Below, in pieces: positions 24,684-33,958 of a stretch of 64,000 nt of DNA. The translations under genes were made by a program, and so were the position numbers. Source of the stretch: Dehalococcoidia bacterium (GTDB lineage: Bacteria; Chloroflexota; Dehalococcoidia; Lucifugimonadales; UBA1123); assembly GCA_021295915.1 (NCBI GenBank), contig JAGWBK010000002.1, forward strand, positions 1 through 64,000, in the 5' to 3' direction. A model generated the notes under the pieces. It saw only the letters and a program-made list of their open reading frames with translations, was not told the origin of the DNA and searched no databases. The first letter of the stretch is position 1, and the number at the start of each line of letters is the position of its first letter.

Positions 24684-24712
24684 AGTATAGCACGGGCCTA
24701 GTACACCATCAA
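24684..24712 (-). promoter_or_regulatory. Sigma-70-type promoter for the moeB/thiF leader
   Basis: On the minus strand, TTGATG (24707-24712) and TATACT (24684-24689) are separated by exactly 17 bp. The predicted start near 24677 lies about 275 nt before the coding start, implying a long leader. Confidence 0.6.
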
Positions 24713-24899
24713 CTTGAGGCAATCGGACGATGCAGTCACAGAAGTGTGGGAGGAGTCTCTCGTGCCATTCTGGCCAGAGGTGGAACGAGGACGAGTCGTT
24801 GTGTCCTAAGTCCACGCTTGAAAGAATGGGATTATTCCGACCATGGCCTGCTTATGACGCAGGTGAATTAGCCCGTGCTGGTGGACCACCTGGAGGCAC

Positions 24900-25364
24900 A
24901 TGCAAGTGAAGCCCAAACAGCTGATGGCATTCATGCTGCTTATCGTGGTCGCCTTGATCGGCGTCACCTGCGGACGATCTACTGAGAGCACACCGACCGC
25001 CGAGCCGGCTGACGCCCCGGTTTCTGGCACGGTTACGGACTCTCAAGAAGCAGATGCCCTCAGGCAACTCGCCTTCACCTATTGGGAGGCTTTTAATGCC
25101 TACGATGCCGAAAAGACCCTGGCATTCATGGAGGAGAGCTACCGCCTGCAGCGGCAGGAAGAAATTCACAATGAAATAGAACTGATCGAACTCTTCGGCG
25201 TAAGGCTGGATGTGAGTGAGATCACCCCTCCTCACATAGTCAGTGAAGACGAGCGAGAGATGTACCTCGATTTGAAAGAGCCACTCGGCACCCGCAGAAT
25301 TCGCATGGCCTTCCGTAACGCAGACGGGGAGTGGAAGATCATCTACGCTGAGGAACAGAGGTAG
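24900..25364 (+). CDS. Predicted lipoprotein with SnoaL/NTF2-like domain
   Basis: The 154-residue protein starts with a lysine, a hydrophobic core and the lipobox-like LIGVTC, so Cys24 is the probable lipidated residue after signal cleavage. A threonine/proline/glutamate-rich linker follows (about residues 26-50). From about residue 50, EADALRQLAFTYWEAFNAYDAEKTLAFM and the C-terminal GEWKIIYAEEQ fit a cystatin/NTF2-like (SnoaL/DUF4440-like) fold. Function unknown. It stands alone between the minus-strand sulfur operon and the trehalose gene. The 500-bp gap upstream holds the leader described above and no plus-strand promoter I can support. Confidence 0.65.
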   Translation: MQVKPKQLMAFMLLIVVALIGVTCGRSTESTPTAEPADAPVSGTVTDSQEADALRQLAFTYWEAFNAYDAEKTLAFMEESYRLQRQEEIHNEIELIELFGVRLDVSEITPPHIVSEDEREMYLDLKEPLGTRRIRMAFRNADGEWKIIYAEEQR

Positions 25365-25472
25365 TCAAAGTACTGACATCCGGCGGTACCATGACGCCGT
25401 AGCTCAGAGAGCATGATCACCACCCTGTCAGGAAATGAGTGATCGCTGGTGAACTTCTGACGGTCCATTCTG

Positions 25473-25489
25473 TGGAATTCGCAATTCCA
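25473..25489. promoter_or_regulatory. Perfect 7-bp inverted repeat upstream of otsA (operator candidate)
   Basis: TGGAATT-CGC-AATTCCA is a perfect palindrome with a 3-bp centre, in the 158-bp gap between the lipoprotein gene and otsA. Size and symmetry fit a dimeric repressor site. No clear -35/-10 pair was found beside it. Confidence 0.35.
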
Positions 25490-25585
25490 TAAGGGTTGTT
25501 GGCCTGACCTTACCTATCTGAATTGCCTCCTGTGCCCGTAGTTCCACGGTTGACGGCTGAGTTGCGCTCAGACTACTATTCGGCC

Positions 25586-27013
25586 ATGGGACGGCTCGTA
25601 ATGGTTTCCAACCGGGTCCCGGCGGCTTCTGACCTGGATCCGTCGAACAGAGGGGCGGGCGCCGTTGGAGGCCTTGTTAGCGCCGTACGTGCCTCCCTGG
25701 TCGAGACCGGTGGCATGTGGGTCGGCTGGAGCGGCCGTGCCGTTCCCCGACGATCCAGGAATGGAAGCGAAGTTGCTCAAACCCCCGGCGTCGTGGATCT
25801 GGCCACCATCGATCTCACGTCCGACGAAATCAATCTTTTCTACAACGGCTTCTCTAACCGTACCCTCTGGCCAATCCTTCACAGCTTCATCGAGCGTACT
25901 CAGATCCGCCCTGACACTTACCGGGCGTACAGACGCGTAAATCGAAGGTATGCAACAGCATTGGGTTCAGTGCTGAGTGACGACGATCTCGTCTGGATTC
26001 ACGATTACCACCTCTTCTTCGTGGGAGAGGAGCTCCGGCGCCTGGGATGGAAAGGCAAGTTGGGGTTCTTCCTTCACATACCATTCCCGGCAGCCGACAT
26101 CTTCTCCATCCTGCCCTGGTCTCGAGACATCCTGGCGTCGATGCTGTCGTTCGACTTGATCGGCGTTCATACAAGGCGTTACCTGTTTAACCTTGTGGAC
26201 GCCTTCGGATCTGAACTCGGGGGCGACTGGAACGGAATAGACCTCGGCTACGGGGAACGGTCGTCGAGATTGGGCGTCTACCCCATCGGCATCGATCCGT
26301 CCACTTTTCAGAACGCAGCCAGGAGCTCAAGTGAGTCTCTCAAGCGCATGTTGAACTTGGACCCATCGACCCAGGTCATCATAGGTGTAGATCGTCTGGA
26401 CTACACCAAGGGAATTCCCCACCGACTCCAAGCGTACTCCAGGATGCTCGAGCAGCACCGCCAGATTCAAGGCAAAGTCACTTTTGTTCAGATATCCAAC
26501 CCATCGCGAGCACGCGTGCCTGAGTACATCCGGGAACGCGAGACAGTTGAGCGACTTACCGGCGAGATTAACGGACGCTACTCAGATGGCGCCTGGATTC
26601 CGGTGCGTTATCTGTACCGTCAGTTCAGTCAGGAGAGTCTCGCGGCCTTCTACAGGGACGCCGACGTCAACATGGTCACTCCGATCAGGGATGGCATGAA
26701 CCTGATTGCCAAGGAGTTTGTAGTCTCGCAGCTTGACGACCCTGGCGTGCTCATGCTGTCGAGTCTGACGGGCGCGGCTGCCGAACTCACCGATGCCGTG
26801 ATAGTTAACCCGTATGACATAGACGGAATGGCACGGTCCCTTTACAATGCGCTCAGAATGCCTCTTGCCGAGCGCAAGTCCCGATGGCAGCGTATGAACG
26901 AGGCTGTAATACGCAACACTGCCTCTGGGTGGAGCTCCACCTTCACGTCAGACCTCGAAACAGCGAATTTGGGACTCCTCGCGCGGACATCGGTGCTAAA
27001 ATTTGGGTACTGA
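25586..27013 (+). CDS. otsA: Trehalose-6-phosphate synthase (GT20)
   Basis: OtsA makes trehalose-6-phosphate from UDP-glucose and glucose-6-phosphate. The GT20 pattern is clear: [23 protein letters not shown] with the G-rich loop, [39 protein letters not shown], and [12 protein letters not shown]. The ATG at 25586 gives 475 residues, a normal length; a TTG at 25523 would add 21 unconserved residues, and neither start has a strong ribosome site. The paired phosphatase OtsB is not adjacent, and only a general HAD phosphatase occurs elsewhere in the window. gdhA follows after 45 bp. Confidence 0.9.
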   Translation: MGRLVMVSNRVPAASDLDPSNRGAGAVGGLVSAVRASLVETGGMWVGWSGRAVPRRSRNGSEVAQTPGVVDLATIDLTSDEINLFYNGFSNRTLWPILHSFIERTQIRPDTYRAYRRVNRRYATALGSVLSDDDLVWIHDYHLFFVGEELRRLGWKGKLGFFLHIPFPAADIFSILPWSRDILASMLSFDLIGVHTRRYLFNLVDAFGSELGGDWNGIDLGYGERSSRLGVYPIGIDPSTFQNAARSSSESLKRMLNLDPSTQVIIGVDRLDYTKGIPHRLQAYSRMLEQHRQIQGKVTFVQISNPSRARVPEYIRERETVERLTGEINGRYSDGAWIPVRYLYRQFSQESLAAFYRDADVNMVTPIRDGMNLIAKEFVVSQLDDPGVLMLSSLTGAAAELTDAVIVNPYDIDGMARSLYNALRMPLAERKSRWQRMNEAVIRNTASGWSSTFTSDLETANLGLLARTSVLKFGY

Positions 27014-27057
27014 ATTCTCGCGTTAACGCCGTCTCCAGAGATCGCTGAGGCATAAAC

Positions 27058-28308
27058 ATGAAGAATAGCTCACGTCAGTCTACTTTCTGTGGTGTAAATG
27101 TCTTCCTCGACCGTGCCGCCGAAAGGCTCGGTCTTGCTGATGGCGTGCGAGATATGCTCGCCCGACCCTGGCGTGAACTTCGCGTGTCTGTCCCTGTGAG
27201 AATGGACGACGGGTCAATCGAGGTCTTCAACGGCTACCGGATTCAACACAACGGCGTCAGAGGACCTTACAAGGGAGGTGTGCGGTACCACCCTGAGGTT
27301 GATCAGGAGGAGGTCTGCGCTCTCGCATCTCTCATGACTTGGAAGACGGCCATTGTAGACATTCCCTTCGGTGGCGCCAAGGGGGGAGTCCAATGTGATC
27401 CCCGCTTGCTGAGCACCGAAGAACTGAACCGGCTCACGCGACGTTACACCGTTAACATCGAGCACTTTCTGGCAGTGAACCGCGACATACCTGCCCCTGA
27501 TCTCGGCACCAACGCACAGACAATGGCCTGGATGATGGACGCCTACGGGCAGATTCATGGCTACACTCCGGGGATCGTCACAGGCAAGCCCGTCGAGCTG
27601 GGTGGCTCGGTGGGCCGTGAACAGGCGACAGGCAGGGGAGTGGTCTTCGTGATGCGCGGCGCCGCTGCCGACCTCGGAATGGACCCGGAGGGCGCGCGTA
27701 TAGTCATCCAGGGATTCGGCAACGTCGGTTCATGGACAGCCCGGATTGCTGGAGAGCTGGGCTGCAAGGTAGTGGCGATATCGGACGTCTATGGCGGCGT
27801 TTACAACGACACCGGACTCGACATCGATGCCCTAGTCGCCCATTCGGAAGAGGCTGGCACGGTTGTCGGATTCAAGGGCGCCGACTATATCGACAACGCT
27901 GAACTTCTTGAGTTGGACTGTGAGGTGCTGGTTCCGGCAGCAGTCGGTCGCGTCGTCAACGAAGACAATGCTCCGCGTATCCGGGCTGATCTGGTTGTCG
28001 AGGCCGCCAACCATCCTGTCACTCCAGAAGCGGACGCCATTCTCGAAGATCGCGGAGTGATCGTGATTCCTGACATTCTGGTCAACGCCGGCGGCGTAAT
28101 CGTCTCCTACTTCGAGTGGACACAGAACCTGTACCAGCACAAGTGGACGCTAGACGAGGTCAACGAAGAGCTGGACGCAATCATCACAAAGGCATACAGG
28201 ACCGTACGTGAGACCGCTATATCAGAGGGGATCAGCTACAGGGACGCGGCCTTCCTGGTAGGTGTGGGCCGGGTGGCCGAGGTATCTCAGCTCAGGGGAT
28301 TCATCTAG
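27058..28308 (+). CDS. gdhA: Glutamate dehydrogenase (Glu/Leu/Phe/Val family)
   Basis: The 416-residue protein oxidatively deaminates glutamate or runs the reverse reaction. It has [21 protein letters not shown] with the catalytic-domain lysines, [23 protein letters not shown], and the Rossmann loop [12 protein letters not shown] (GxGxxG) in the cofactor domain. AGGAMPGR-like substrate specificity loops are not obvious, so leucine/phenylalanine activity is not excluded, but length and the KGGxR/PxGGxKG blocks fit GDH best. The end overlaps the convergent ABC ATPase gene by 8 bp. NAD or NADP preference is not decided by sequence here. Confidence 0.9.
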   Translation: MKNSSRQSTFCGVNVFLDRAAERLGLADGVRDMLARPWRELRVSVPVRMDDGSIEVFNGYRIQHNGVRGPYKGGVRYHPEVDQEEVCALASLMTWKTAIVDIPFGGAKGGVQCDPRLLSTEELNRLTRRYTVNIEHFLAVNRDIPAPDLGTNAQTMAWMMDAYGQIHGYTPGIVTGKPVELGGSVGREQATGRGVVFVMRGAAADLGMDPEGARIVIQGFGNVGSWTARIAGELGCKVVAISDVYGGVYNDTGLDIDALVAHSEEAGTVVGFKGADYIDNAELLELDCEVLVPAAVGRVVNEDNAPRIRADLVVEAANHPVTPEADAILEDRGVIVIPDILVNAGGVIVSYFEWTQNLYQHKWTLDEVNEELDAIITKAYRTVRETAISEGISYRDAAFLVGVGRVAEVSQLRGFI

Positions 28309-29011
28309 TCTGCAGCCCGTCGCTCTCTACTTGGCCGTCTCGCATCCGTACTATCCGGTGGCACTGCTCTCCGATCTCCGGTGCGTGCGTGACTATGATG
28401 AATGTCTGGCTGTTCTTCCGGTTCAGGTCGAGAATCAGGTCCATAATCTCTTGCGCAGTCTCCGAGTCCAAGTCACCTGTCGGTTCATCCGCCCAGACGA
28501 TTTCAGGCTCATTGACCAGGGCTCGGGCAATGGTCACGCGCTGTCTCTGACCCCCTGAGAGTTCGGCAGGTCGATGACCGGCCCAGTCTGTTAGCCCTAC
28601 CAGGTCTAACGACTCCATCGCCCTCGATCTAGCCACGGCTGGCTTTGACCCGCTGACCAACATCGGCAACTCTACGTTCTCCACCGAGCTCAGCACAGGC
28701 AGAAGGTTGTAGAGCTGGAACACGAACCCCATCTCTTCAGCGCGGTAGTCGGTCCTGCTGTCGTCGTCCATCTCATTCAGAGACACGCCGCCAATCGTGA
28801 TCTCGCCCTCGTCAATGTTGTCGATCCCGGACAGGCAGTTCAGGAGCGTGGTCTTCCCGCATCCGCTCGGTCCCATGATTCCCACGACCTCTGCCTTATC
28901 GACGCGAAGATCGATTCCACGTAGTGCGTGCACTTTCACACCCTTGCCGCTGCTATATGTCTTGTGGACACTGCTGGCGACTACCAGCGGATCCCGATCT
29001 CCCGCCTGCAT
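28301..29011 (-). CDS. ABC transporter ATP-binding protein (LolD/MacB type)
   Basis: The protein is a single ATPase domain with Walker [11 protein letters not shown]-loop [18 protein letters not shown], the signature [19 protein letters not shown], Walker [13 protein letters not shown] and the H-loop VTHAPE. The [12 protein letters not shown] form is typical of the MacB/LolD/FtsE group that partners with FtsX-fold permeases. GAGGAG before the ATG at 29011 sets the start (236 residues). No permease gene is adjacent, so the partner must be elsewhere. It is convergent with gdhA. Confidence 0.9.
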   Translation of the reverse strand: MQAGDRDPLVVASSVHKTYSSGKGVKVHALRGIDLRVDKAEVVGIMGPSGCGKTTLLNCLSGIDNIDEGEITIGGVSLNEMDDDSRTDYRAEEMGFVFQLYNLLPVLSSVENVELPMLVSGSKPAVARSRAMESLDLVGLTDWAGHRPAELSGGQRQRVTIARALVNEPEIVWADEPTGDLDSETAQEIMDLILDLNRKNSQTFIIVTHAPEIGEQCHRIVRMRDGQVESDGLQTR

Positions 29012-29134
29012 GAATGTGGCTCTCCTCAAATGCTCTGGATGTGCGACACCAGATAAGTGTGACTGATTTGATCAACTCTGTTCAATTCCGGACGGTATCG
29101 GCACGTACGCAGAAAGAGAACTGAGTGCCAAATC

Positions 29135-29163
29135 TTGACCCCAATCTGGTGAAGGCGTACGCT
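29135..29163 (+). promoter_or_regulatory. Sigma-70-type promoter upstream of flavin monooxygenase
   Basis: TTGACC (29135-29140) and TACGCT (29158-29163) are separated by 17 bp, within the divergent gap and about 45 bp upstream of the flavin monooxygenase ATG. The -35 matches 5 of 6 consensus bases; the -10 is weaker. Confidence 0.4.
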
Positions 29164-29206
29164 TGGACTCACTAGCGGCTTTCACTGGAGTCGTTCGGAG
29201 GTTCAA

Positions 29207-30256
29207 ATGGAATTCGGCTCATTCATGGAATTTCACACTCGGCCTGGCCTCACGCAGTCCGATGCGTTTAACGAAGGCTTTTCCCATATTCAGATTGCTG
29301 AGTCTCTTGGATTGGACGGGGTCTGGATGGCGGAGTCCCACTTCAACCCGCAGCGGTCCGTTCTATCGGCGCCCCTCGTGCTTGGCGCCGCCATTGCCGG
29401 ACGTACGAACACCATAAAGATTGGTACTGCGGTACACGTCATCCCTCTCGGTAACCCCATAAGAATGGCTGAAGAAGCAGCCACGCTCGACCAGGTCAGC
29501 CAGGGACGCTTCGAGTACGGAGTAGGCCGCAGCGGTTTCCCGGGCTCATACGAAGGATACGGTATGGCCTATGGCGAGAGCAGGGCACGCTTCTACGAAT
29601 ACCTTGAGATCATCAGGGGCGCGTGGATGTCGGACAACTTCAGCTACGAGGGCGACTTCTACAAGTACGACGAGGTCTGTCTCACCCCCAAGCCTTTCCA
29701 GCAGCCGCACCCTCCGTTCAGAATTGCTGCTACAACGACGGACACCTTCCCACTGCTAGGAGAGCTCGGATACCCGATTTTCGTTGGCGTACGCGGTTTG
29801 GGAGCGTCACAGGTCGCAGAGCAGGTCGAAATGTATAAGAAGGCATGGAGCGATGCGGGCCACACCGGGCCGACTGACATCTCGCTCCGCATACCCGTGT
29901 ACGTCAGTGAGACGGAGGAAGACGGCGTGAGCACCCCGGAGAACAGCTTCATGAAGCAGTTCAAGAGGCTGGGGTCACAGCTAGCGGCCTCTGTTTCCCG
30001 CGCTGGTACGGATCCACGGGAGGATCGAGCCGAGCGAAGTTCTCAGCTCGCTGAGATTAACTGGACTGAGGTCAGGAAGGAAAAGGTCGCAGTCGGGACT
30101 CCTGACATGGTCGTCGAACAGCTCGCCAGGCTGCGCGACCAACTGAGCCTGACTGGCGTGGTCGCCGAGTTCAACGCCGGCGAAGAGATCCCTCCTGAAA
30201 AGATCGAGTCCTCTCTGAAACTGTTCTGCGAAGAGGTCATGCCAGCGCTGAAATAG
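29207..30256 (+). CDS. LLM class flavin-dependent oxidoreductase (bacterial luciferase-like)
   Basis: The 349-residue TIM-barrel protein is in the bacterial-luciferase-like (LLM) superfamily: MEFGSFMEFHT, ESLGLDGVWMAESHFNP, a GTAVHVIPLGNPIRMAEEAATLDQVSQGRFEYGVGRSG block, and PKPFQQPHPPFRIAA. Members oxidise organic substrates with reduced FMN (or F420) and O2, or act as reductases. The substrate cannot be predicted. GGAGG lies upstream of the ATG. The stop is 3 bp before coaX, suggesting one transcript with the CoA genes. Confidence 0.85.
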   Translation: MEFGSFMEFHTRPGLTQSDAFNEGFSHIQIAESLGLDGVWMAESHFNPQRSVLSAPLVLGAAIAGRTNTIKIGTAVHVIPLGNPIRMAEEAATLDQVSQGRFEYGVGRSGFPGSYEGYGMAYGESRARFYEYLEIIRGAWMSDNFSYEGDFYKYDEVCLTPKPFQQPHPPFRIAATTTDTFPLLGELGYPIFVGVRGLGASQVAEQVEMYKKAWSDAGHTGPTDISLRIPVYVSETEEDGVSTPENSFMKQFKRLGSQLAASVSRAGTDPREDRAERSSQLAEINWTEVRKEKVAVGTPDMVVEQLARLRDQLSLTGVVAEFNAGEEIPPEKIESSLKLFCEEVMPALK

Positions 30257-30259
30257 ATC

Positions 30260-31033
30260 GTGCTGCTAGCCATAGACATAGGCAATACGAACGTCACCAT
30301 CGGTGTGTTCGACGGGGACGATCTGAGGACGACCTTCAGGTTCGCCACCGATACCCGAAAGATGCCTGACGAGTACGCAGTTACGATCAACCAGCTGCTT
30401 CCCCTGCAGGGAATGGTGCTTGGCGATATCGACGCCGTTGCTCTTTGCAGCGTGGTGCCGCCACTGACTCCCAGCTTCGTGGATCTTGCCAGGACTTACT
30501 TCGACGTAGAGCCCTTGGAAGTCGGCTCAGGGACTCGAACGGGCATCCGTGTTCGCTATGATGCCCCCCGCGACGTTGGGGCAGATCGCATCGTAGACGC
30601 AGCTGCTGCCTTTAAGATGTTCGGTGGCCCTGTGATAGTCGTGGACGTCGGTACGGCTACCGTGTTCGATGCCGTCAACGACCAGGGAGACTACCTCGGT
30701 GGAGCGATCGCTCCCGGCATCTCCATCGCCGCAGACTCGTTGTTTCATTCTACAGCCATGCTCAGGAGGGTCGAGCTGGCTCCGCCGCCTACCGCCATCG
30801 GCCGGAATACAATCCACGCTCTCCAGGCGGGCCTGGTCCTCGGCTATTCTGAGCTCGTCAAAGGCATGGTAGGCCGATTCAGGGATGAACTCGGCCAGCA
30901 CTCCAGGGTTATCGCAACCGGAGGATTGGCAGAAGTGGTAGCCTCCGAGGCCGGTGTCTTTGACTCTGTCGACCCCAACCTCACTCTGACTGGCCTCAAG
31001 ATAGTGTTCGACATGAATAGGGACGGTCGCTGA
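30260..31033 (+). CDS. coaX: Type III pantothenate kinase
   Basis: CoaX phosphorylates pantothenate, the first CoA step, and is insensitive to CoA feedback. The 257-residue protein (GTG start) shows the ASKHA fold motifs: LAIDIGNTNVTIGVFDG, PDEYAVTIN, VRYDAPRDVGADRIVDAAAAF, VVDVGTATVFDAV, GGAIAPGISI, and the final VIATGGLAE. These match the type III family rather than CoaA. The stop is 3 bp upstream of coaBC, so both CoA genes are likely cotranscribed. Confidence 0.95.
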   Translation: MLLAIDIGNTNVTIGVFDGDDLRTTFRFATDTRKMPDEYAVTINQLLPLQGMVLGDIDAVALCSVVPPLTPSFVDLARTYFDVEPLEVGSGTRTGIRVRYDAPRDVGADRIVDAAAAFKMFGGPVIVVDVGTATVFDAVNDQGDYLGGAIAPGISIAADSLFHSTAMLRRVELAPPPTAIGRNTIHALQAGLVLGYSELVKGMVGRFRDELGQHSRVIATGGLAEVVASEAGVFDSVDPNLTLTGLKIVFDMNRDGR

Positions 31034-31036
31034 AAC

Positions 31037-32236
31037 ATGCCGCAGGACCTAGCAGGAGTAAACATAGTCCTCGCCGTCAGCGGTTCCATAGCCTGCTACA
31101 AGGCTGTTGACCTCGCTAGCAAACTGACCCAACTGCGCGCCAAAGTCGACGTGATTATGACAGAGGCCGCACAGCGGTTCGTGGCCCCGTTGACGTTCAG
31201 GTCCATCACGCATCGGCCTGTCGTCACCAGCATGTTCGAACCGGATTCCGAGCTCAGCATCAACCATGTTGCCCTCGCCGAACGCGCCGACTTGGTGGCG
31301 GTAGTACCTGCTACAGCAAACACCCTGGCAAGGATCGCCCACGGTATAGCCGACGATGCCATCACAGCCACGGTCCTGGCCACTCGTGCCCCGCTGCTCG
31401 TGGTCCCAGCTATGGACGCTAACATGTTCGACAGCCCTGCGACACAGGCAAACGTCGAGTTGCTGAATCGCCGTGGCGTTCACATTGCTGGGCCCGCCGA
31501 GGGCCGACTTGCATCTGGTCTCATTGGCAAGGGAAGACTCCTAGAGACGCCCGAACTGATCGGGCACATTCGCATCGTCCTCGGACAGGACGGCGACCTC
31601 GCAGGCCGTAAGATCGTGGTAACGGCTGGCGGCACACAGGAGGCCATAGACCCTGTTCGTGTCATTACCAACCACTCTTCGGGAAAGATGGGCTACGCAG
31701 TCGCTGAGGCTGCCAGGGACAGAGGCGCCGATGCGGTCCTCGTTACATCTCCTACTGCCTTGCCGGATCCCACAGGCGTACGCGTTGTCAGGGTAGGATC
31801 GGCTCTGTCCATGCGTGACGCTCTCTACGACGAGTGCGCCAGCGCCGACGCTGTCGTCATGGCCGCTGCCGTGGCTGACTGGAGGGTGGCTGACGTCGCC
31901 GATCAGAAGGTCAAGAAGGGCGGCGAAGACACGTGGACAATCGATCTCGTAAAGAACCCGGACCTTATCGCAGGCCTCGCCTCCGATAACCTCGTCAAAA
32001 TCGGGTTCGCTGCCGAAAGCGAAGACCTAATCGCCAATGCCCAGTCCAAGCTCATTTCGAAAGACCTGCACATGATAGTCGCCAACGACATCACGGCTGA
32101 GGACGCTGGATTCGCCGTTGACGACAACCGTGTAATCATCCTCGACCGCGAGGGCGGAATAGATAGGCTGCCCCTCATGTCAAAGTACGACGTAGGGGTT
32201 GAGATCCTCGACCGCGTTGTACCCTTTTTGAAGTGA
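31037..32236 (+). CDS. coaBC: Bifunctional phosphopantothenoylcysteine decarboxylase / phosphopantothenate-cysteine ligase
   Basis: CoaBC ligates cysteine to 4'-phosphopantothenate (CoaB) and decarboxylates the product (CoaC). The 399-residue protein has the flavin-binding CoaC domain: VSGSIACYKAVDLAS, the histidine region SINHVALAERADLV, and PAMDANMF. The CoaB domain starts near residue 190: VVTAGGTQEAIDPVRVITNHSSGKMGYAVAEAA, followed by AAVADW and KKG. The usual CoaC cysteine in the ACG loop appears as ASG (RLASGLIGKGRLLE) and the PxMN motif as PAMD. Similar variants occur in other phyla, so I still call it functional. Confidence 0.93.
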   Translation: MPQDLAGVNIVLAVSGSIACYKAVDLASKLTQLRAKVDVIMTEAAQRFVAPLTFRSITHRPVVTSMFEPDSELSINHVALAERADLVAVVPATANTLARIAHGIADDAITATVLATRAPLLVVPAMDANMFDSPATQANVELLNRRGVHIAGPAEGRLASGLIGKGRLLETPELIGHIRIVLGQDGDLAGRKIVVTAGGTQEAIDPVRVITNHSSGKMGYAVAEAARDRGADAVLVTSPTALPDPTGVRVVRVGSALSMRDALYDECASADAVVMAAAVADWRVADVADQKVKKGGEDTWTIDLVKNPDLIAGLASDNLVKIGFAAESEDLIANAQSKLISKDLHMIVANDITAEDAGFAVDDNRVIILDREGGIDRLPLMSKYDVGVEILDRVVPFLK

Positions 32237-32290
32237 TCGACCATTCAAAACACTTAGTTACCAACAGGACTTCGCAAAAGGAGAAAAACA

Positions 32291-32476
32291 GTGCCAATCG
32301 TTAGAGTAGAAATGTGGCCAGGACGCACTCATGAGCAGAAGCAGGAACTCGCGAAGGTGATTACCGACGCTGTTGTGAATATCGGCAAGGCCCCTGCCGA
32401 AGCCACGTTTGTCATCTTCGAAGACGTGCCCAAGGAGAACTGGGCGCAGGCTGGTACGCTCGCGTCGGACGAGTAG
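32291..32476 (+). CDS. 4-oxalocrotonate tautomerase family protein
   Basis: The 61-residue protein starts with GTG and, after Met removal, with the catalytic Pro (PIVRVEMWPGRTHEQKQELAKVITDAVV). This is the single beta-alpha-beta unit of 4-OT enzymes, which act as homohexamers with Pro1 as general base. The AAAAGGAG ribosome site supports the start. It may serve in aromatic degradation, but no such genes adjoin it. The 110-bp gap downstream holds two small hairpins: CCTCGC/GCGAGG at 32499-32513 and GTGCC/GGCAC at 32521-32535. Confidence 0.85.
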   Translation: MPIVRVEMWPGRTHEQKQELAKVITDAVVNIGKAPAEATFVIFEDVPKENWAQAGTLASDE

Positions 32477-32586
32477 GGTCCGCGACTTCCTGGTATCGCC
32501 TCGCCCTGCGAGGTCGTCACGTGCCTTGAGGGCACATTGCTCACATCGTCCAGAGAATGGGCGCAAGGTCCGCTTGAGGTATTCAC

Positions 32587-33546
32587 ATGAACTTCGGCTA
32601 CTATCTTCCCAGCAACGGTGCGGGCGCGCGGCCAGATGCGCTGGAGTCAATCGCCCGCCTCGGCGACACGTTGGGCTTCTACTGTATGGTCGCTCCAGAC
32701 CACATCCTGCAGCCCAACAACGTCGACTCCGTTTATCCCTACAGCCTCACTGGTGATATCCTCGCGGGCGGCAACATGGGTGGAGGTGAGTGGCCAGAGC
32801 AGATCACGACTCTCGCTTTTCTGGCTGGCGTTACAGAACGAATACGCCTCGTCACCAGCGTGATGATAGTCCCATACCGCAACCCTCTGCTGACTGCCAA
32901 GATGCTCGCCACATTGGACGTGCTCTCTAAGGGACGGCTGATAGTTGGGGCGGGAGTTGGCTGGATGGAGGAGGAGTTCGAGATGCTGAGCGCTCCGCCC
33001 TTCTCAGAGCGTGGTGCCGTGACCAACGAGTATCTTCAGGCCTTCATTGAGCTCTGGACCCAGGACAGCCCCTCCTTCGAAGGTAAGTACACCAGCTTCG
33101 CCGACGTTACATTCCTGCCCAAACCTGTTCAGAAGCCCCATCCGCCCATATGGATTGGCGGTCAGAGTCGCCCCGCGATCCGGCGCGCTGCCCGGCTGGG
33201 GAATGCATGGCATCCCGTAGGGGCCATTCCCGCGACTCCGCTCGAACCCGAAGAACTTGCTGAAAACGTTGCTATGCTCCACCAAGTAGCCGAACAGGCA
33301 GGGCGTGATCCTGCTTCAATCGACTTGTCGATGAAGGCACCGCTATATGATGCATCGATGGACAGCGAAGGGACCCGCCGACGATTCTCAGGCAGCCCGG
33401 AGGACGTCCTCGAAGACATCCGCATCTACTCTGACACCGGCGTGACGCACCTGATATTCGACTTCCGAAGCCAGGACCCCGTCGAGACGGAAGACCGGAT
33501 GTCCCGGTTCGCCGAGGAGATCATCCCGCTCGCTGAATCGATCTAG
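32587..33546 (+). CDS. LLM class flavin/F420-dependent oxidoreductase
   Basis: The 319-residue protein is a luciferase-like TIM barrel: NFGYYLPSNGAG, GFYCMVAPDHILQP, RIRLVTSVMIVPYRNPLLTAKMLATLDVLSKGRLIVGAGVGWMEEEFEM and PKPVQKPHPPIWIGGQSRPAIRRAARLGNAWHPVG. This pattern resembles the TIGR03619-type F420-dependent group, and the last block is shared with the gene at 60886. Cofactor (F420 or FMN) and substrate are not settled. The gene ends just before the trpS promoter and T-box leader. Confidence 0.85.
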   Translation: MNFGYYLPSNGAGARPDALESIARLGDTLGFYCMVAPDHILQPNNVDSVYPYSLTGDILAGGNMGGGEWPEQITTLAFLAGVTERIRLVTSVMIVPYRNPLLTAKMLATLDVLSKGRLIVGAGVGWMEEEFEMLSAPPFSERGAVTNEYLQAFIELWTQDSPSFEGKYTSFADVTFLPKPVQKPHPPIWIGGQSRPAIRRAARLGNAWHPVGAIPATPLEPEELAENVAMLHQVAEQAGRDPASIDLSMKAPLYDASMDSEGTRRRFSGSPEDVLEDIRIYSDTGVTHLIFDFRSQDPVETEDRMSRFAEEIIPLAESI

Positions 33547-33552
33547 GGATTC

Positions 33553-33583
33553 TTGACACTCGCCGACGCCCATCGGCTATACT
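33553..33583 (+). promoter_or_regulatory. Promoter of the trpS T-box leader
   Basis: TTGACA (33553-33558) and TATACT (33578-33583) flank a 19-bp spacer, slightly long but with near-consensus hexamers. Transcription from here would start close to the T-box. Confidence 0.55.
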
Positions 33584-33593
33584 CACACAGCAC

Positions 33594-33882
33594 ATTTAAA
33601 GGCTGAGATCAGGACTAGTAAGTCTTCAGACGGAGCCTCAGAGAGTCGGGGCAGGTGAGAGCCCGGCGCTTACGAGAGGACTGAATGGACCTGGGAGCCG
33701 CCAACCGAACTTCGCCGCGGCGAATTGTAGGCTTGGACGGAGAGAGCGCCGTTACCAACGCTCAGGGCATCGAGGATGCGTCTTCCGTGCCTGAATAGAG
33801 GCTGTCCGCCATGGCGGACGGTGAATTAGGGTGGTACCACGGATCATCGATACCCGTCCCTATGGGGGACGGGTTTTTGTTT
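33594..33882 (+). promoter_or_regulatory. T-box leader of trpS (tryptophan specifier)
   Basis: The leader shows the T-box layout. The stem I region carries the specifier loop GAATGGACC, with the Trp codon TGG at 33686-33688. A stem III hairpin GTCCGCC-AT-GGCGGAC lies just before the antiterminator core AGGGTGGTACCACGG (33828-33842), which contains the T-box sequence. A strong terminator with a T-tract follows (33853-33882). Uncharged tRNA-Trp should stabilise the antiterminator and switch on trpS. It lies about 190 bp upstream of the ATG, with a dispersed repeat in between. Confidence 0.92.
33853..33882 (+). terminator. T-box-controlled intrinsic terminator
   Basis: CCCGTCCC (33853-33860) pairs with GGGACGGG (33866-33873) around TATGG and is followed by TTTTTGTTT. 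This is the conditional terminator of the trpS T-box. Confidence 0.9.
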
Positions 33883-33958
33883 GCAGAAATTTAGCGCACT
33901 TGGAGGTGTAGGCGTGTACAGGACAGTCCGCCGACACTTGTGGGAATCACATCCGCCT

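Noticed and set aside
24111-24815. 234-residue minus-strand open frame over the moeB leader and gene start
   Set aside because: Composition is unlike protein and the frame runs through the E1-like gene in a different frame.
31037-32236. CoaBC with the usual CoaC cysteine replaced by serine as an inactive enzyme
   Set aside because: Similar variants exist in other bacterial phyla, and all remaining domains and the operon with coaX support function.
32499-32535. Twin hairpins downstream of the tautomerase as terminators
   Set aside because: No T-tract follows either hairpin.
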